Below, piece after piece: positions 17,840 through 26,495 of a DNA stretch of 64,000 nucleotides. Positions within the stretch are counted from its first letter, which is position 1; every line of letters begins with the position of its first letter. The stretch comes from 66-474 sp035249175. Its GTDB lineage: Bacteria > Pseudomonadota > Gammaproteobacteria > Xanthomonadales > Rhodanobacteraceae. The stretch covers positions 1-64,000 of the forward strand of contig DATFGT010000015.1 of the NCBI GenBank assembly GCA_035249175.1, written 5' to 3'. The position numbers were made by a program, and so were the translations under genes. The notes below the pieces were generated by a model. That model was not told the origin of the DNA. It saw only the letters and a list, made by a program, of their open reading frames with translations, and ran no database searches.

Positions 17840-18220
17840 TCAGTTGTGCGGTCTCAGCAAACGGTCAACCAGCCATCCAAGGGCCAGCGCGATGGCGACA
17901 GACTGCACCGGCTTTTCGCGCACCCGTTCCCGCAGGCTTTCGGCCGCCTGATCAGCACGATTGCGGGCGTTCGACGCAAGTTCCGCGCTGCGGTCGTGCC
18001 ATTCGCTGGCCTTGTCGGCCACGCGATGCGCACCATGCACGCCAGCGTCCGCGGCGTGGTGCAAACCTTTCTCGATACGATCGGCGACTGCATCGACCTT
18101 GTCCTTGGCCCCGCCGACTGCGTCGCTGGCACCTTGTTTGGCGCGTTCGGCGGCGTGATCAATGCGGGCGTGGGTGTTCTCGGGCGTCGAGCTGTTCTCA
18201 TTTTGGGTATTGGGATTCAT
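17840..18220 (-). CDS. DUF883/ElaB-like membrane-anchored stress protein
   Basis: A 126-residue protein starting at MNPNTQ, preceded by GGAGG. The first 90 residues form a long, highly charged alanine-rich helix suited to a coiled coil (AERAKQGASDAVGGAKDKVD). A C-terminal anchor follows, REKPVQSVAIALALGWLVDR, a pattern matching the ElaB/YqjD (DUF883) family of inner-membrane, ribosome-associated stationary-phase proteins. It is the last of a row of small minus-strand stress genes. The exact family is likely but not certain. Confidence 0.7.
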   Translation of the reverse strand: MNPNTQNENSSTPENTHARIDHAAERAKQGASDAVGGAKDKVDAVADRIEKGLHHAADAGVHGAHRVADKASEWHDRSAELASNARNRADQAAESLRERVREKPVQSVAIALALGWLVDRLLRPHN

Positions 18221-18375
18221 GATTGCCTCCAGTTGCCCCGCCGGTGCGCGCAGGGCAACCGGCTTGATTCGTGGGTACAGATCATCTCGATACAGAGTGC
18301 AGACCACCTGATGTCTGCAAACTCGTGCTCATCGGTTTCATGGAAAAATGGCCGGGCCGATTCGCGTGTGCCGCG

Positions 18376-18537
18376 TCAGATTCGCCTGCGTCCGAATATC
18401 AGCGACACGATGAACAGAATGATGAAGACGACGAACAGGATTTTTGCGACCAAGGCGGCAAGCCCCGCGACGCCAAAGAAGCCGAAGATTCCGGCGACGA
18501 TCGCAATGATCAGAAAGACGACGGCGTAGTAAAGCAT
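18376..18537 (-). CDS. DUF1328 (UPF0391) small membrane protein
   Basis: A 53-residue protein, start MLYYAVVFLIIAIVAGIFGF, preceded by AAGGAGAG. It consists of two transmembrane helices, FLIIAIVAGIFGFFGVAGLA and KILFVVFIILFIVSLIFG, and a short basic tail GRRRI. This is the invariant design of the DUF1328/UPF0391 (YtjA) family. Function is unknown, and members are often near stress genes, as here. Longer in-frame starts are rejected because the family begins at this Met. Confidence 0.85.
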   Translation of the reverse strand: MLYYAVVFLIIAIVAGIFGFFGVAGLAALVAKILFVVFIILFIVSLIFGRRRI

Positions 18538-18629
18538 GAGCTCTCCTTTTCGGGATATGACTGGCGTTCGGCTGGAGCGTTGAATGCACTCGGGTGGTTC
18601 CTGTCTCGTGAAAAAACCGGAATCAAGGT

Positions 18630-18661
18630 CTCCGGGCAAAACATCCATGGTTTGCCCGGAG
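18630..18661 (-). terminator. Hairpin, possible terminator for the csbD-like gene
   Basis: CTCCGGGCAAA and TTTGCCCGGAG form a perfect 11-base stem with a 10-base loop. On the minus strand a TTTTTT run follows about 16 bases later (18611-18616). It lies in the 307-base gap 18538-18844, which otherwise shows no gene. Confidence 0.5.
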
Positions 18662-18844
18662 GAACCCGAAACGCACTTTTCGTCCGCATCGGGCACCGGT
18701 TCGAGCGCCTGGGGAAGTAACTCGTACCGGCACGGCACGTCCTTGTTGCCGTGGTGGGAGATCCCCTACGAAGGGGGAGCTCTTCACACCTGCATTGCAT
18801 CGGGCTATGCGAAGTTCTCGTGATGGATTGCGCGCTGCGGACGT

Positions 18845-19051
18845 TTACGTCCGCGTCAAATCTTCGCCGAACTCCTGGACTTGTTTTTTCGCTGCGTCCC
18901 TGGCCATCCCGTAGCGCTCCTGCAACTTGCCGACGAGGTATTCCATATTGCCGTCTGCAACTTGCAAGTCATCGTCGGTGAGCTTGCCCCAGCGGGTTTT
19001 CAGTTTGCCGTGGAGTTGCTTCCACTGGCCCTTGATCTTGTCTTCGTTCAT
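18845..19051 (-). CDS. CsbD-like stress protein, copy 1
   Basis: The 68 residues begin MNEDKIKGQWKQLHGKLKTR, the canonical CsbD start (N-x-D-x-I-K-G-x-W), and continue WGKLTDDDLQVADGNMEYLV and GKLQERYGMARDAAKKQV. CsbD was described as a sigma-B-dependent general stress protein in Bacillus; proteobacterial members are stress- or stationary-phase-induced with unknown biochemistry. A GGAGGAATCC stretch precedes the start. It is the most canonical of three paralogues in this island. Confidence 0.92.
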   Translation of the reverse strand: MNEDKIKGQWKQLHGKLKTRWGKLTDDDLQVADGNMEYLVGKLQERYGMARDAAKKQVQEFGEDLTRT

Positions 19052-19083
19052 GGATTCCTCCGTTACTTCCGTTTTTTTCCGAT

Positions 19084-19323
19084 TCAGGGCATGTCAGTCG
19101 CGCCAAGGTTCAATCGATCGAAAAACCATAGTTCGGGCTCAAACTCATGAACCTGGCGCCAAGCCTCGAAGCGATCGACGTCATAGCGTTCCTGCAGCAC
19201 GCATATCAGGTGGCCGATGTCGCCGTGATCGTTCACCAGATCGCCTTCGGTGAGCCTCGGCCATTGCTTGCGAAAGATTCCGCGAAGCTGCGACCAATGT
19301 GAGCTGATCAGTTCTTCGCGCAT
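19084..19323 (-). CDS. CsbD-like stress protein, copy 2 (divergent)
   Basis: The 79 residues retain the CsbD spacing: HWSQLRGIFRKQWPRLTEGD, then DIGHLICVLQERYDVDRFEA. They have lost the canonical N-x-D-x-I-K-G opening. The C-terminus is extended by an aromatic, acidic tail (EFEPELWFFDRL). Similarity to the copies on both sides indicates tandem duplication followed by divergence. The ribosome-binding site is weak. Confidence 0.75.
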   Translation of the reverse strand: MREELISSHWSQLRGIFRKQWPRLTEGDLVNDHGDIGHLICVLQERYDVDRFEAWRQVHEFEPELWFFDRLNLGATDMP

Positions 19324-19390
19324 GGGAGCTAGTCTCAGCGTAAGCAGTGGTGAGGCCTTGCGGCTTGAGATGGCGTTGCATCGTGATGCC

Positions 19391-19627
19391 CTACAGGTCG
19401 CTCTCGAATTCGAACACCTGTAGCAGCGCTTCCTTCCTGTCGACGCCGTAACGCTCCTGAAGCAGCGCGGCCAGATACTCCGCATCTCCGTCCGCACGCA
19501 GCACGTCCTGCCACGTGAGTTTGCGCCATCGGCGCCGCAGCTTGCCGGCGAGGCCACTCCACTCTTCCTTGATTCGGTCTCGGCCCGTCGCGGGGCGCGC
19601 TTCAGCCTCGGATGGATTCATCTGCAT
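19391..19627 (-). CDS. CsbD-like stress protein, copy 3 (divergent)
   Basis: The 78 residues contain DRIKEEWSGLAGKLRRRWRK followed by LTWQDVLRADGDAEYLAALL and QERYGVDRKEALLQV, aligning along its length with copies 1 and 2. A variable N-terminal leader of about 15 residues is present. The ATG at 19627 is preferred because AAAGGA lies six bases upstream. Its start is two bases beyond the stop of the proline-rich peptide gene, so they are probably co-translated. Confidence 0.78.
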   Translation of the reverse strand: MQMNPSEAEARPATGRDRIKEEWSGLAGKLRRRWRKLTWQDVLRADGDAEYLAALLQERYGVDRKEALLQVFEFESDL

Positions 19628-19629
19628 GG

Positions 19630-19824
19630 TCAATCCTTTGCCTTCAGGCCGGATGCGTCGACGTTCTTCACGCCCTTGACGCTTTCCGGGCGCGTGCGAG
19701 GTGCGCGCGCTTCGTCATCGCCACCCGGATTCGGGCGGGGGCGTTCGGGCGGATGGGATGGTTGGCGGGGAGCCGGTTCTTCCGCACGTTTTGGTGCCGG
19801 TCGGGCGTGTGCCGAGGTATTCAT
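19630..19824 (-). CDS. Small proline-rich hypothetical protein
   Basis: A 64-residue polar peptide starting MNTSAHARPAPKRAEEPAPR. It is very rich in Pro, Arg and charged residues with no hydrophobic core, so it is probably disordered. GGAGAG seven bases before the ATG at 19824 decides the start over another ATG at 19839. It is the first gene of the minus-strand stress island and is followed two bases later by a CsbD-like gene. I recognise no family. Confidence 0.55.
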   Translation of the reverse strand: MNTSAHARPAPKRAEEPAPRQPSHPPERPRPNPGGDDEARAPRTRPESVKGVKNVDASGLKAKD

Positions 19825-19971
19825 CGGGATGCTCTCCATTGCATAGGTCCGTCTGGACGTGAACGAAGCTACGCCATGCCGCGCACGGAGAGAAGAGACC
19901 GATGCACCATTTGCTTTGGTACTTTTTTACCAGTTGTGGCGCGCGTTTATGCAGTATTCTGATTCTGTGCC

Positions 19972-21459
19972 GTGACAACGACAGATGCCGTGAACACCTC
20001 ATCCGCCCGCACCCGCGTCGATCGCAGACAACTGCAGCAAATCATCGGCGGCCTGACGGACGGCGTCATGTTGCTGGACCCCGACGGTTCGATCGTATGG
20101 GTCAACGAAGCTGCCATTGCCATGCATGGTTGCATCCGCGCCGAAGAGCTGGGTGCCAGCGCCGCGCAGTACCGCAAGCATTTCTCGCTGAGGCACCGCA
20201 ACCATCATCGGCTGACGGCGAAGCAGTACCCGATCGAACGCGTGCTCGCTGGAGAAACCTTCAGCGACGTCGTCGTCGAAGTCGAGCGAAAGGGCCATGC
20301 GGATTTCCGCAGCACGCAGCAGGTGCGCGGCATCGCCCTCGTCAACGCCAAGGGCGAAACGGAATCACTTGCGCTGGTGATCAAGGACGTCACCGAACGG
20401 TTTAGCGCCGAGGAGCGGTTCGAACGCACCTTCGCCGCGAATCCAGCCCCCGCGGTGATTTGCCGCCTGCGCGATTTGCGCTACATCAAGACGAATCCGG
20501 GGTTCCTCGCCATGACGGGCTATGAGCGGGATCAAGTGATCGACCAGCGATTCCGGGACCTGGACGTGCTCGAGAAGGCGGAGAATCGAGACGATGCGAT
20601 CCGTGGCTTGCGCGGAGGATTCACCATTCCCCAGCAGGAAGCCGTGATCAAGCAGGCGGACGGCAAGCGAAAATTCGTCATCGTCGCAGGCCAACCCATC
20701 GAGGTCGGTGAAGAACAATGCATGCTGTTCACCTTCATCGATCTCGAGGCACGCAAAACGGCTGAAATGTCACTGCGCGAGAGTGAGGAGCGATTTTCCA
20801 AGGCCTTCCGGCTTGCCCCGGTTCCCATGATCGTATTTGGGCTGCGCGACACGCATCCCCTCGCGATCAACGAAGCCTTCACTGCCATTACGGGGTACGC
20901 CATCGCGGATCTTCAGGGGCGCACGATCGAGGAAGCCGGATTGCCGAAGGACGCGGTGGGCATGCGCGCGCTCGTGGCGCGCCTGAACCAGCGGGAGGAT
21001 ATCCGCAACGAGGAATTGCCCATCCGGACCCGCGACGGTGCCATCATCGACTGCCTGCTGTCTGCCGAAACCGTCACGATCCAGAATGAGCCATGCGTCC
21101 TGTGCGTCATCCAGGACATCACCGAACGCAAGCGATCGGAGATGGACCTGGTCGTCGCGATCGACGCGGTGATGAAGGACACGTCCTGGTTCAGCCACAC
21201 GGTCATGGAGAAGCTGGCGCAGCTCCGCAGGCCCGACGGCAGCGGCGCCAAGGCGGAATTGACTGCACTGACGCCGCGCGAGAAGGATGTCCTGGGTCTG
21301 ATCTGCAAGGGCCTCAGCGATGCCGAGATTGCCGCGACGCTGAAGCTTTCGCGCAACACCGTGCGCAATCACGTTGCCACGCTGTACGGGAAGATCGGCG
21401 TGAACCGTCGCAGTGCCGCCGTCGTATGGGGACGCGAACGCGGCATGGTGGGTTATTGA
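19972..21459 (+). CDS. Triple-PAS, LuxR-type (HTH) transcriptional regulator
   Basis: A 495-residue one-component regulator. Three PAS repeats are visible: LTDGVMLLDPDGSIVWVNEA (from about residue 27), a second after ERFERTFAANPAPAVICRLR, and a third after ERFSKAFRLAPVPMIVFGLR. The latter two end in the PAC-like DVTERFSAEE or DITERKRSEM type. A C-terminal LuxR helix-turn-helix follows: LTPREKDVLGLICKGLSDAE, then LSRNTVRNHVATLYGKIGVN. No kinase or receiver domain is present, so signal sensing and DNA binding lie in one chain. It starts at GTG 19972 and is divergent from the stress-gene island, which it may control (inference). Confidence 0.88.
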   Translation: MTTTDAVNTSSARTRVDRRQLQQIIGGLTDGVMLLDPDGSIVWVNEAAIAMHGCIRAEELGASAAQYRKHFSLRHRNHHRLTAKQYPIERVLAGETFSDVVVEVERKGHADFRSTQQVRGIALVNAKGETESLALVIKDVTERFSAEERFERTFAANPAPAVICRLRDLRYIKTNPGFLAMTGYERDQVIDQRFRDLDVLEKAENRDDAIRGLRGGFTIPQQEAVIKQADGKRKFVIVAGQPIEVGEEQCMLFTFIDLEARKTAEMSLRESEERFSKAFRLAPVPMIVFGLRDTHPLAINEAFTAITGYAIADLQGRTIEEAGLPKDAVGMRALVARLNQREDIRNEELPIRTRDGAIIDCLLSAETVTIQNEPCVLCVIQDITERKRSEMDLVVAIDAVMKDTSWFSHTVMEKLAQLRRPDGSGAKAELTALTPREKDVLGLICKGLSDAEIAATLKLSRNTVRNHVATLYGKIGVNRRSAAVVWGRERGMVGY

Positions 21460-21555
21460 CTGAGCGTCGGCTGACGGTTTCGCACACCAAGTGCATCGCG
21501 GAGATGTGGCAGCACCGGATATTCAGGGGACTGCGACGCGACTTGTATCACCCGC

Positions 21556-22347
21556 TCATAACTCGAACTGCTCGTCCAGAATCCGCTGCGCCAAGCTGCG
21601 CTCGGGGTCGAACAGCAGGGTGATGGCGCGTTCGCGCGCCTGGCGTACGCGGATTTCCACCGCGTCGCGCACTTCGAGGAAATCGGCGGTGGCGCTGACG
21701 GGGCGATGATCGGGTTCCAACGTGCGCAGGCCTACTTGCGTGGCGACCGGCAGCAATGCGCCGCGCCAGCGGCGCGGGCGGAACGGACTGATCGGGGTGA
21801 GTGCCAGCACGTTGGCATCCAGCGGCAGGATCGGTCCATGCGCGGACAGGTTGTACGCAGTGGACCCCGCGGGCGTCGCGACCAGCAAACCATCGCAGAT
21901 GAGGTTGGCCAATTTCACTTCGCCGTTCAGCGCCACTTCGACGTGGGCGGCCTGGTTGGTCTGCCGCAGCAACGAGATTTCGTTGAAGGCCAGTGCGTCG
22001 ATTTCACGTCCGTCGCGTTGCCGGACGTGCATCTCCAGCGGATGCAGCACGGCCGGTCGCGCAGCGGCGATGCGCGCGGGAAGCTCGTCGGGCAGATAGC
22101 GGTTCATCAGGAAGCCGACGCGGCCGAGTTTCATGCCGTACACCGGCAGTCCATGCCCGAGCTGCGCGTGCAGCGTGCGCAGCATGAAGCCGTCGCCACC
22201 CAGCGCGACGATCACGTCGGCATCGTCGGGTGACACGGCGCCATACCGATCCTGCAGTTCATCGCAGGCCGCGCGGGCCTTGTCCGACGCGGATGCGACG
22301 AACGCCAGTCGTGGCATGGTGGAGGCGGGGCGCGGGGCGATGGCCAT
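21556..22347 (-). CDS. nadK: NAD kinase
   Basis: A 263-residue enzyme phosphorylating NAD to NADP with ATP. The diagnostic GGDG lies in ADVIVALGGDGFMLRTLHAQ. MKLGRVGFLMN, AFNEISLLR and DGLLVATPAGSTAYNLSAHG follow. An alternative start at the internal MPRLAF (22317) matches relatives better at the N-terminus; neither start has a strong ribosome-binding site. It lies between the PAS-LuxR gene (convergent) and fimX (same strand, about 70 bases upstream). Confidence 0.94.
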   Translation of the reverse strand: MAIAPRPASTMPRLAFVASASDKARAACDELQDRYGAVSPDDADVIVALGGDGFMLRTLHAQLGHGLPVYGMKLGRVGFLMNRYLPDELPARIAAARPAVLHPLEMHVRQRDGREIDALAFNEISLLRQTNQAAHVEVALNGEVKLANLICDGLLVATPAGSTAYNLSAHGPILPLDANVLALTPISPFRPRRWRGALLPVATQVGLRTLEPDHRPVSATADFLEVRDAVEIRVRQARERAITLLFDPERSLAQRILDEQFEL

Positions 22348-22416
22348 GCGCGCAGTTTGCTAGGGAATCGCGCGATCGTCCATGGTCGCCGGTGCCGCCG
22401 ACGACCGGCCGGCGGC

Positions 22417-24486
22417 TCAACTGAGCGAACGCATCTCGGACGAAGGCTCGGCCAGGAAGTTGCCTTGCGCGAAGTTCACCCCGGCCGAGAACAGTGTCGG
22501 CATGCTGGCGGCTTCCTCGATCCATTCCACCATGGTGCACTTGCCGGCGGCGTGCGCCTGCGAGCACAGCTCGCGCACCTTCAATTCGTTTTCGGAGTGA
22601 TGGGCGAGGTCGACGGTGAGCGCGCGGTCGAGCTTCAGGTAATCGGCGTCGATGTGCTTCAACGCCTGGAACGAGTTGAGGCCCGAGCCGAACTGTTCCA
22701 GCCCGAAGCCACCGCCGCCCTTGCGCCAGCGATCGACGAATTCGCGCGCGGGTTTCAGGCACGTCATCACCTTGGCCTCGGGCACCTCGAACACCAGTTG
22801 CGAGGCTTGCACATTGGCCGCTGCGAGTTTCGCGTCCACCCAGTCGGCCAATTTCTCGTCGTGCAGGGTGAGGGTGGAGAGCTTGATGAACAATGTGGCC
22901 TTCGCAGAGCCGCCGCCGCGCTTGCCAAGTGCGTCGATCGCGTGTTCGATCACCCAGCGATCGATGGCCAGCAGGCGATCGTTGCGCTCGGCGATGGGCA
23001 GGAAGTGCGCGGGCAGCACTTCTTCCGTCGGGCCGCGGATCCGCAGCAGCACTTCATAAAATTCGCCCCCCTCGCCCTGCAGGCTCACCACCGGCTGGAA
23101 GTAAAGGACGAAGCCATCCCGTGCCAGCGCGTTGTCGATCATGTCCAGCCATTGCTGCTGGCGCGCAGCCTCGGCTTTGTCCGCCGCGGCGGGATCGTGG
23201 ATGTCCACCCGATTGCCGCCTTGGCCAGACGCCGCGCGCAAGGCGTCGTCGGCCAGCGACAACAGCACTTGCGACTTGGCGTTCTTCTCGCCCAGCAGGC
23301 TGCCACCGATGCTGATGGTGAGGCTGGTGGAGCGGCCGCCGGCCTCGATGATGGCCGTCTCCACGCTGGCACGCAGCGATTCGGCGATCTGCAGCACTTC
23401 GGCTTGCGTGCGGCCGGAAAGCAGGATGCCGAACGAATGATCACCAATGCGGCCCGCGCGATCGGACGCCTGCAGCCGCTGCTTGATCGTGCCGGCGAGC
23501 TGGCGCAGCACATCGTCGGCGCCGGTGATGCCGACGGTGTCCAGCACTGCTCGGTAGTTGTCGGGTTCCAGCAGCAGCAGCGCCTGGTCGGTGCTGCCGT
23601 CGATCGCGCGCGCCACGGCTTCATCCACGCCTTCGAGAAAGTGCGTCCGATTGGACAGACCGGTCAGCGGGTCTTGCGTCTTCAGGCGGCGCAGTTCCTC
23701 TTCCGTCGCGGTATTGGTGGCCGGCAGGCGGAACACGATCTGTTGGCAGGGTTCGCCTTCATAAGTCGCGGGCGAAAATTCCATCACCGCCTCGAAGGTG
23801 CTGCCGTCCGCGCGTTGCGCGGTGAGGTCCAGCTTCGGCGGCGGCTTCTCGCCGCGCGCGAGGCGCTTCAGCAGATCCTTGAAATCGGTGGTGTGCTGGG
23901 TTGCCACGAGGTCGAGGATGGTCAGGCCCTCGACGTCCTCGAAAGTTTCGAAGCCGAACATTTCGAGGTACGCATTGTTGGCGCGGACGTGGGTGCCTTC
24001 GTGGATGTACGCGATCGGATCACGCGAGGAATCCAGCAGCGAATCGCAGCGGCGTTCCGATTCGCGCAAGCTCGCTTCCAGTCGGCGCACGTTGCGGCGC
24101 GTGTTCAGCGCATCCAGTTCACGCCGCACTACCGCTTGCAACTGATCGTGCCGATTGCGCAGCGCGATGCCGCGCACGCTGCCGTGCGCCAGGATCGACG
24201 CGATCACGTCGTCGGTGAGCTTGTCCGTGAGCGCGAGCAACGCCACGTCCTTGCCGGTGCCATCCAGCGCGCGACCGATCACGGCGAGGGATACTTCCTT
24301 GCAGGCCGGATTGGCCAGCACCAGGTCCGGCGTGAACGATTCCAGCGTCGCCGCGAGTTCTTCTTCCGTCGAAATGCGTTGTGGGCGCAGCGCGATGCCG
24401 CTGTTGCGCAGCACGCTGATGATCTGCTCGGCGTCCTCGGCCTGATCCTCGGCGATGATCAGCTTGGTGATGGGTTCGGACAACAT
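22417..24486 (-). CDS. fimX: FimX-like REC-PAS-GGDEF-EAL protein, type IV pilus regulator
   Basis: A 689-residue protein close in size to P. aeruginosa FimX. It has an N-terminal degenerate receiver (KLIIAEDQAEDAEQIISVLR), a PAS domain (about 150-265), a GGDEF domain, and a C-terminal EAL domain. The active-site loop of the cyclase reads GDHSF instead of GGDEF, and the EAL signature reads EVLLR, so neither synthesis nor hydrolysis of c-di-GMP is expected. In FimX the degenerate EAL domain binds c-di-GMP and works with PilZ and PilB to control pilus assembly at the pole. Whether this copy binds c-di-GMP is inferred from the family. Confidence 0.88.
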   Translation of the reverse strand: MLSEPITKLIIAEDQAEDAEQIISVLRNSGIALRPQRISTEEELAATLESFTPDLVLANPACKEVSLAVIGRALDGTGKDVALLALTDKLTDDVIASILAHGSVRGIALRNRHDQLQAVVRRELDALNTRRNVRRLEASLRESERRCDSLLDSSRDPIAYIHEGTHVRANNAYLEMFGFETFEDVEGLTILDLVATQHTTDFKDLLKRLARGEKPPPKLDLTAQRADGSTFEAVMEFSPATYEGEPCQQIVFRLPATNTATEEELRRLKTQDPLTGLSNRTHFLEGVDEAVARAIDGSTDQALLLLEPDNYRAVLDTVGITGADDVLRQLAGTIKQRLQASDRAGRIGDHSFGILLSGRTQAEVLQIAESLRASVETAIIEAGGRSTSLTISIGGSLLGEKNAKSQVLLSLADDALRAASGQGGNRVDIHDPAAADKAEAARQQQWLDMIDNALARDGFVLYFQPVVSLQGEGGEFYEVLLRIRGPTEEVLPAHFLPIAERNDRLLAIDRWVIEHAIDALGKRGGGSAKATLFIKLSTLTLHDEKLADWVDAKLAAANVQASQLVFEVPEAKVMTCLKPAREFVDRWRKGGGGFGLEQFGSGLNSFQALKHIDADYLKLDRALTVDLAHHSENELKVRELCSQAHAAGKCTMVEWIEEAASMPTLFSAGVNFAQGNFLAEPSSEMRSLS

Positions 24487-24663
24487 GGACGGCCTTCGGC
24501 TGATCTCTCTTCTATCGGTGAGGTGCGACGGGCGTCCGGGTGGCGTCCGATTCGTTTGTGTCCGCGCCGGCTTGTGTCGATGCCAGCACCGGCGCGTTTG
24601 GGTTCATTTTCGAGCCAAGCAGGCTTTTGTACCCGATCGGCGCCGATTCCGCCACCGGCCGCA

Positions 24664-25674
24664 TCACAGCGGGCGCTTGGCTGTTTCGCCCGGCACTTCG
24701 CGCACCAACTTCGGCACAAGATACCCGGGAAGTCGTGCACGCAACATGCCCACGAGGTCGCGCGCACGCGCATCGGACACCTCGAAATGCGCTGTCCCGC
24801 GCACGCGGTCGAGCTGGTGCAGGTAGTAGGGCAGCACGCCGAACGCGAACAGGCGCTCGGAAAGTTCGGTCAGCGCATCGGCGTCGTCATTGACGCCGCG
24901 CAGCAGCACCGACTGGTTGAGCAGCGTCGCGCCGCCTTCGCGCAAACGGGCACAGGCCGCGCCCACATTGGCATCCAGCTCGTTCGGATGGTTGGCGTGC
25001 AGCACCACGACGCGCTGCAACGGCAGCCCTGACAGCCATGCGCAGAACACGTGGTCGATGCGTTCCGGCAGTACCACCGGCAGACGCGAATGGATGCGCA
25101 GCCGGATCACCTGCGGCAGCTCGCGCAGGGCATCGGTCAAGTCCGTCAACTTTTGTGTCGAGAGCACCAGCGGGTCGCCGCCGGACAGGATGACTTCGCG
25201 GATCGAGGTGTCTTTCGCCAGGCACTCGACGGCTCCGCGCCAGGCGTGTGCGGCGGCCAGTTCTTCGGCGTACGGGAAATGTCGGCGGAAGCAGTAGCGG
25301 CAGTTGACCGCGCAGCAGCCTGCCGCGATCAGCAGCGCGCGACCGTCGTATTTGTGCAGTACACCGTGCGCGGCGACGGCGTCGAGATCGCCCACCGCGT
25401 CGTCGCTGAAGCCGGGCGCGTCGTCCAGCTCGGCCAGTCGCGGCAGCACCTGCAGCAGCAAGGGGTCATGCGGGTTGCCTCGGCGCATGCGTGCAACGAA
25501 ACCGCGCGGCACCTTCAATGCAAAGCCGGCATCGCCGGCCGGCAAGCGCTCGACGAGCTGCGGCAGCCCCACCAATGCCAGCAACTCGCGAGCGTCGGTG
25601 ACGGCATCGCGCAGCGACTGGCGCCAGTCGGGCAGGACCTCCGGCTGCGTGGATGGATCGATTGCGGTTATCAT
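24664..25674 (-). CDS. epmB: EF-P beta-lysylation protein EpmB (lysine 2,3-aminomutase family)
   Basis: A 336-residue radical-SAM, PLP-dependent enzyme converting alpha-lysine to (R)-beta-lysine for attachment to EF-P. The Fe-S cluster motif CRYCFRRHFPYAEE (C-x3-C-x2-C type, in the sequence CCAVNCRYCFRRHFPY) is clear. SGGDPLVLSTQKL and the PLP-lysine region near the C-terminus (RGTAHFEV) also fit. It is divergently transcribed from efp, whose start is 113 bases away, so modifier and substrate share one intergenic region. The EpmA ligase gene is not in the window. Confidence 0.93.
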   Translation of the reverse strand: MITAIDPSTQPEVLPDWRQSLRDAVTDARELLALVGLPQLVERLPAGDAGFALKVPRGFVARMRRGNPHDPLLLQVLPRLAELDDAPGFSDDAVGDLDAVAAHGVLHKYDGRALLIAAGCCAVNCRYCFRRHFPYAEELAAAHAWRGAVECLAKDTSIREVILSGGDPLVLSTQKLTDLTDALRELPQVIRLRIHSRLPVVLPERIDHVFCAWLSGLPLQRVVVLHANHPNELDANVGAACARLREGGATLLNQSVLLRGVNDDADALTELSERLFAFGVLPYYLHQLDRVRGTAHFEVSDARARDLVGMLRARLPGYLVPKLVREVPGETAKRPL

Positions 25675-25787
25675 GGCAGGCTTGTGCCCCGACCTTCACG
25701 GGCTCGGTAAACCCCTCATTTTAGGTCAGTCGTCCGGTCAGGGCCATTGCGGCACGGGCGGCGCCACGCATCCACGGAGCAAGCAAC

Positions 25788-26354
25788 ATGGCCAGCTATG
25801 GTCTGAACGATGTCAAGAACGGTTTGAAAATCATTGTCGACGGCGATCCCTACGTGATCGTCGGCGCGGATTTCATCAAGCCCGGCAAGGGCCAGGCGTT
25901 CACCCGCATCAAGATCCGCAACCTCAAGAACGGCCGCACCACCGAAAAGACCATGAAGGCGACCGACGCGGTCGAGGGCGCCGACGTCGTCGATACCGAC
26001 ATGCAATATCTCTACAACGATGGCGAGTTTTGGCATTTCATGGACCCGGCAAGCTACGAGCAGCACACGGCGGACAAGAACGCCGTGGGCGATGCCGCGC
26101 AATGGCTGAAAGGCGAGGAGGAGTGCATCGTCACGTTCTGGAACGGCGTGCCGCTATCGGTCGCGCCACCCAACTTCGTGGAACTGAAGATCGTCGAGAC
26201 CGACCCCGGGCTGCGTGGCGACACTTCGGGTGGCGGCGGCAAGCCGGCCAAGCTGGAAACCGGCGCGACCGTGCGCGTACCGCTGTTCGTGAACCAGGAC
26301 GAAGTGATCCGCGTCGACACTCGCACCGGCGAGTATGTCAGTCGGGTCAAATGA
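25788..26354 (+). CDS. efp: Translation elongation factor P
   Basis: A 188-residue protein that relieves ribosome stalling at polyproline stretches. The acceptor loop reads IKPGKGQAF with Lys34 at the position beta-lysylated in E. coli, not the Arg32 rhamnosylation type. This agrees with epmB being next door. Three beta-barrel domains are complete, ending in TRTGEYVSRVK. GGAGCAAGCAAC precedes the ATG. Confidence 0.97.
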   Translation: MASYGLNDVKNGLKIIVDGDPYVIVGADFIKPGKGQAFTRIKIRNLKNGRTTEKTMKATDAVEGADVVDTDMQYLYNDGEFWHFMDPASYEQHTADKNAVGDAAQWLKGEEECIVTFWNGVPLSVAPPNFVELKIVETDPGLRGDTSGGGGKPAKLETGATVRVPLFVNQDEVIRVDTRTGEYVSRVK

Positions 26355-26397
26355 CGCCTCGGCCCGCGAGCGCCATGCGCGCGCGGCTTTGCCGATC

Positions 26398-26478
26398 CGT
26401 CATCCCGGCCAGGGAATGGCCGGGATCCAGTGCCAAGGAAGGCAACGACACTGGATTCCCGCTTTCGCGGGAATGACG
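26398..26478. repeat. MITE-like nested palindromic element, copy 1
   Basis: Outer inverted ends CGTCATcCCGG / CGGGAATGACG enclose an inner inverted pair ATCCAGTG / CACTGGAT and two small hairpins (GGCCagggaatGGCC and CCCGCtttcGCGGG). It is 81 bases long, between efp and mtaD. Its termini match the element at 44677-44800. Confidence 0.7.
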
Positions 26479-26495
26479 AGCAAGAGCAAATCGTC

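Noticed and set aside
22357..25032. 891-codon + strand frame across fimX and epmB
   Set aside because: Runs antisense through two recognisable genes, with no family match.
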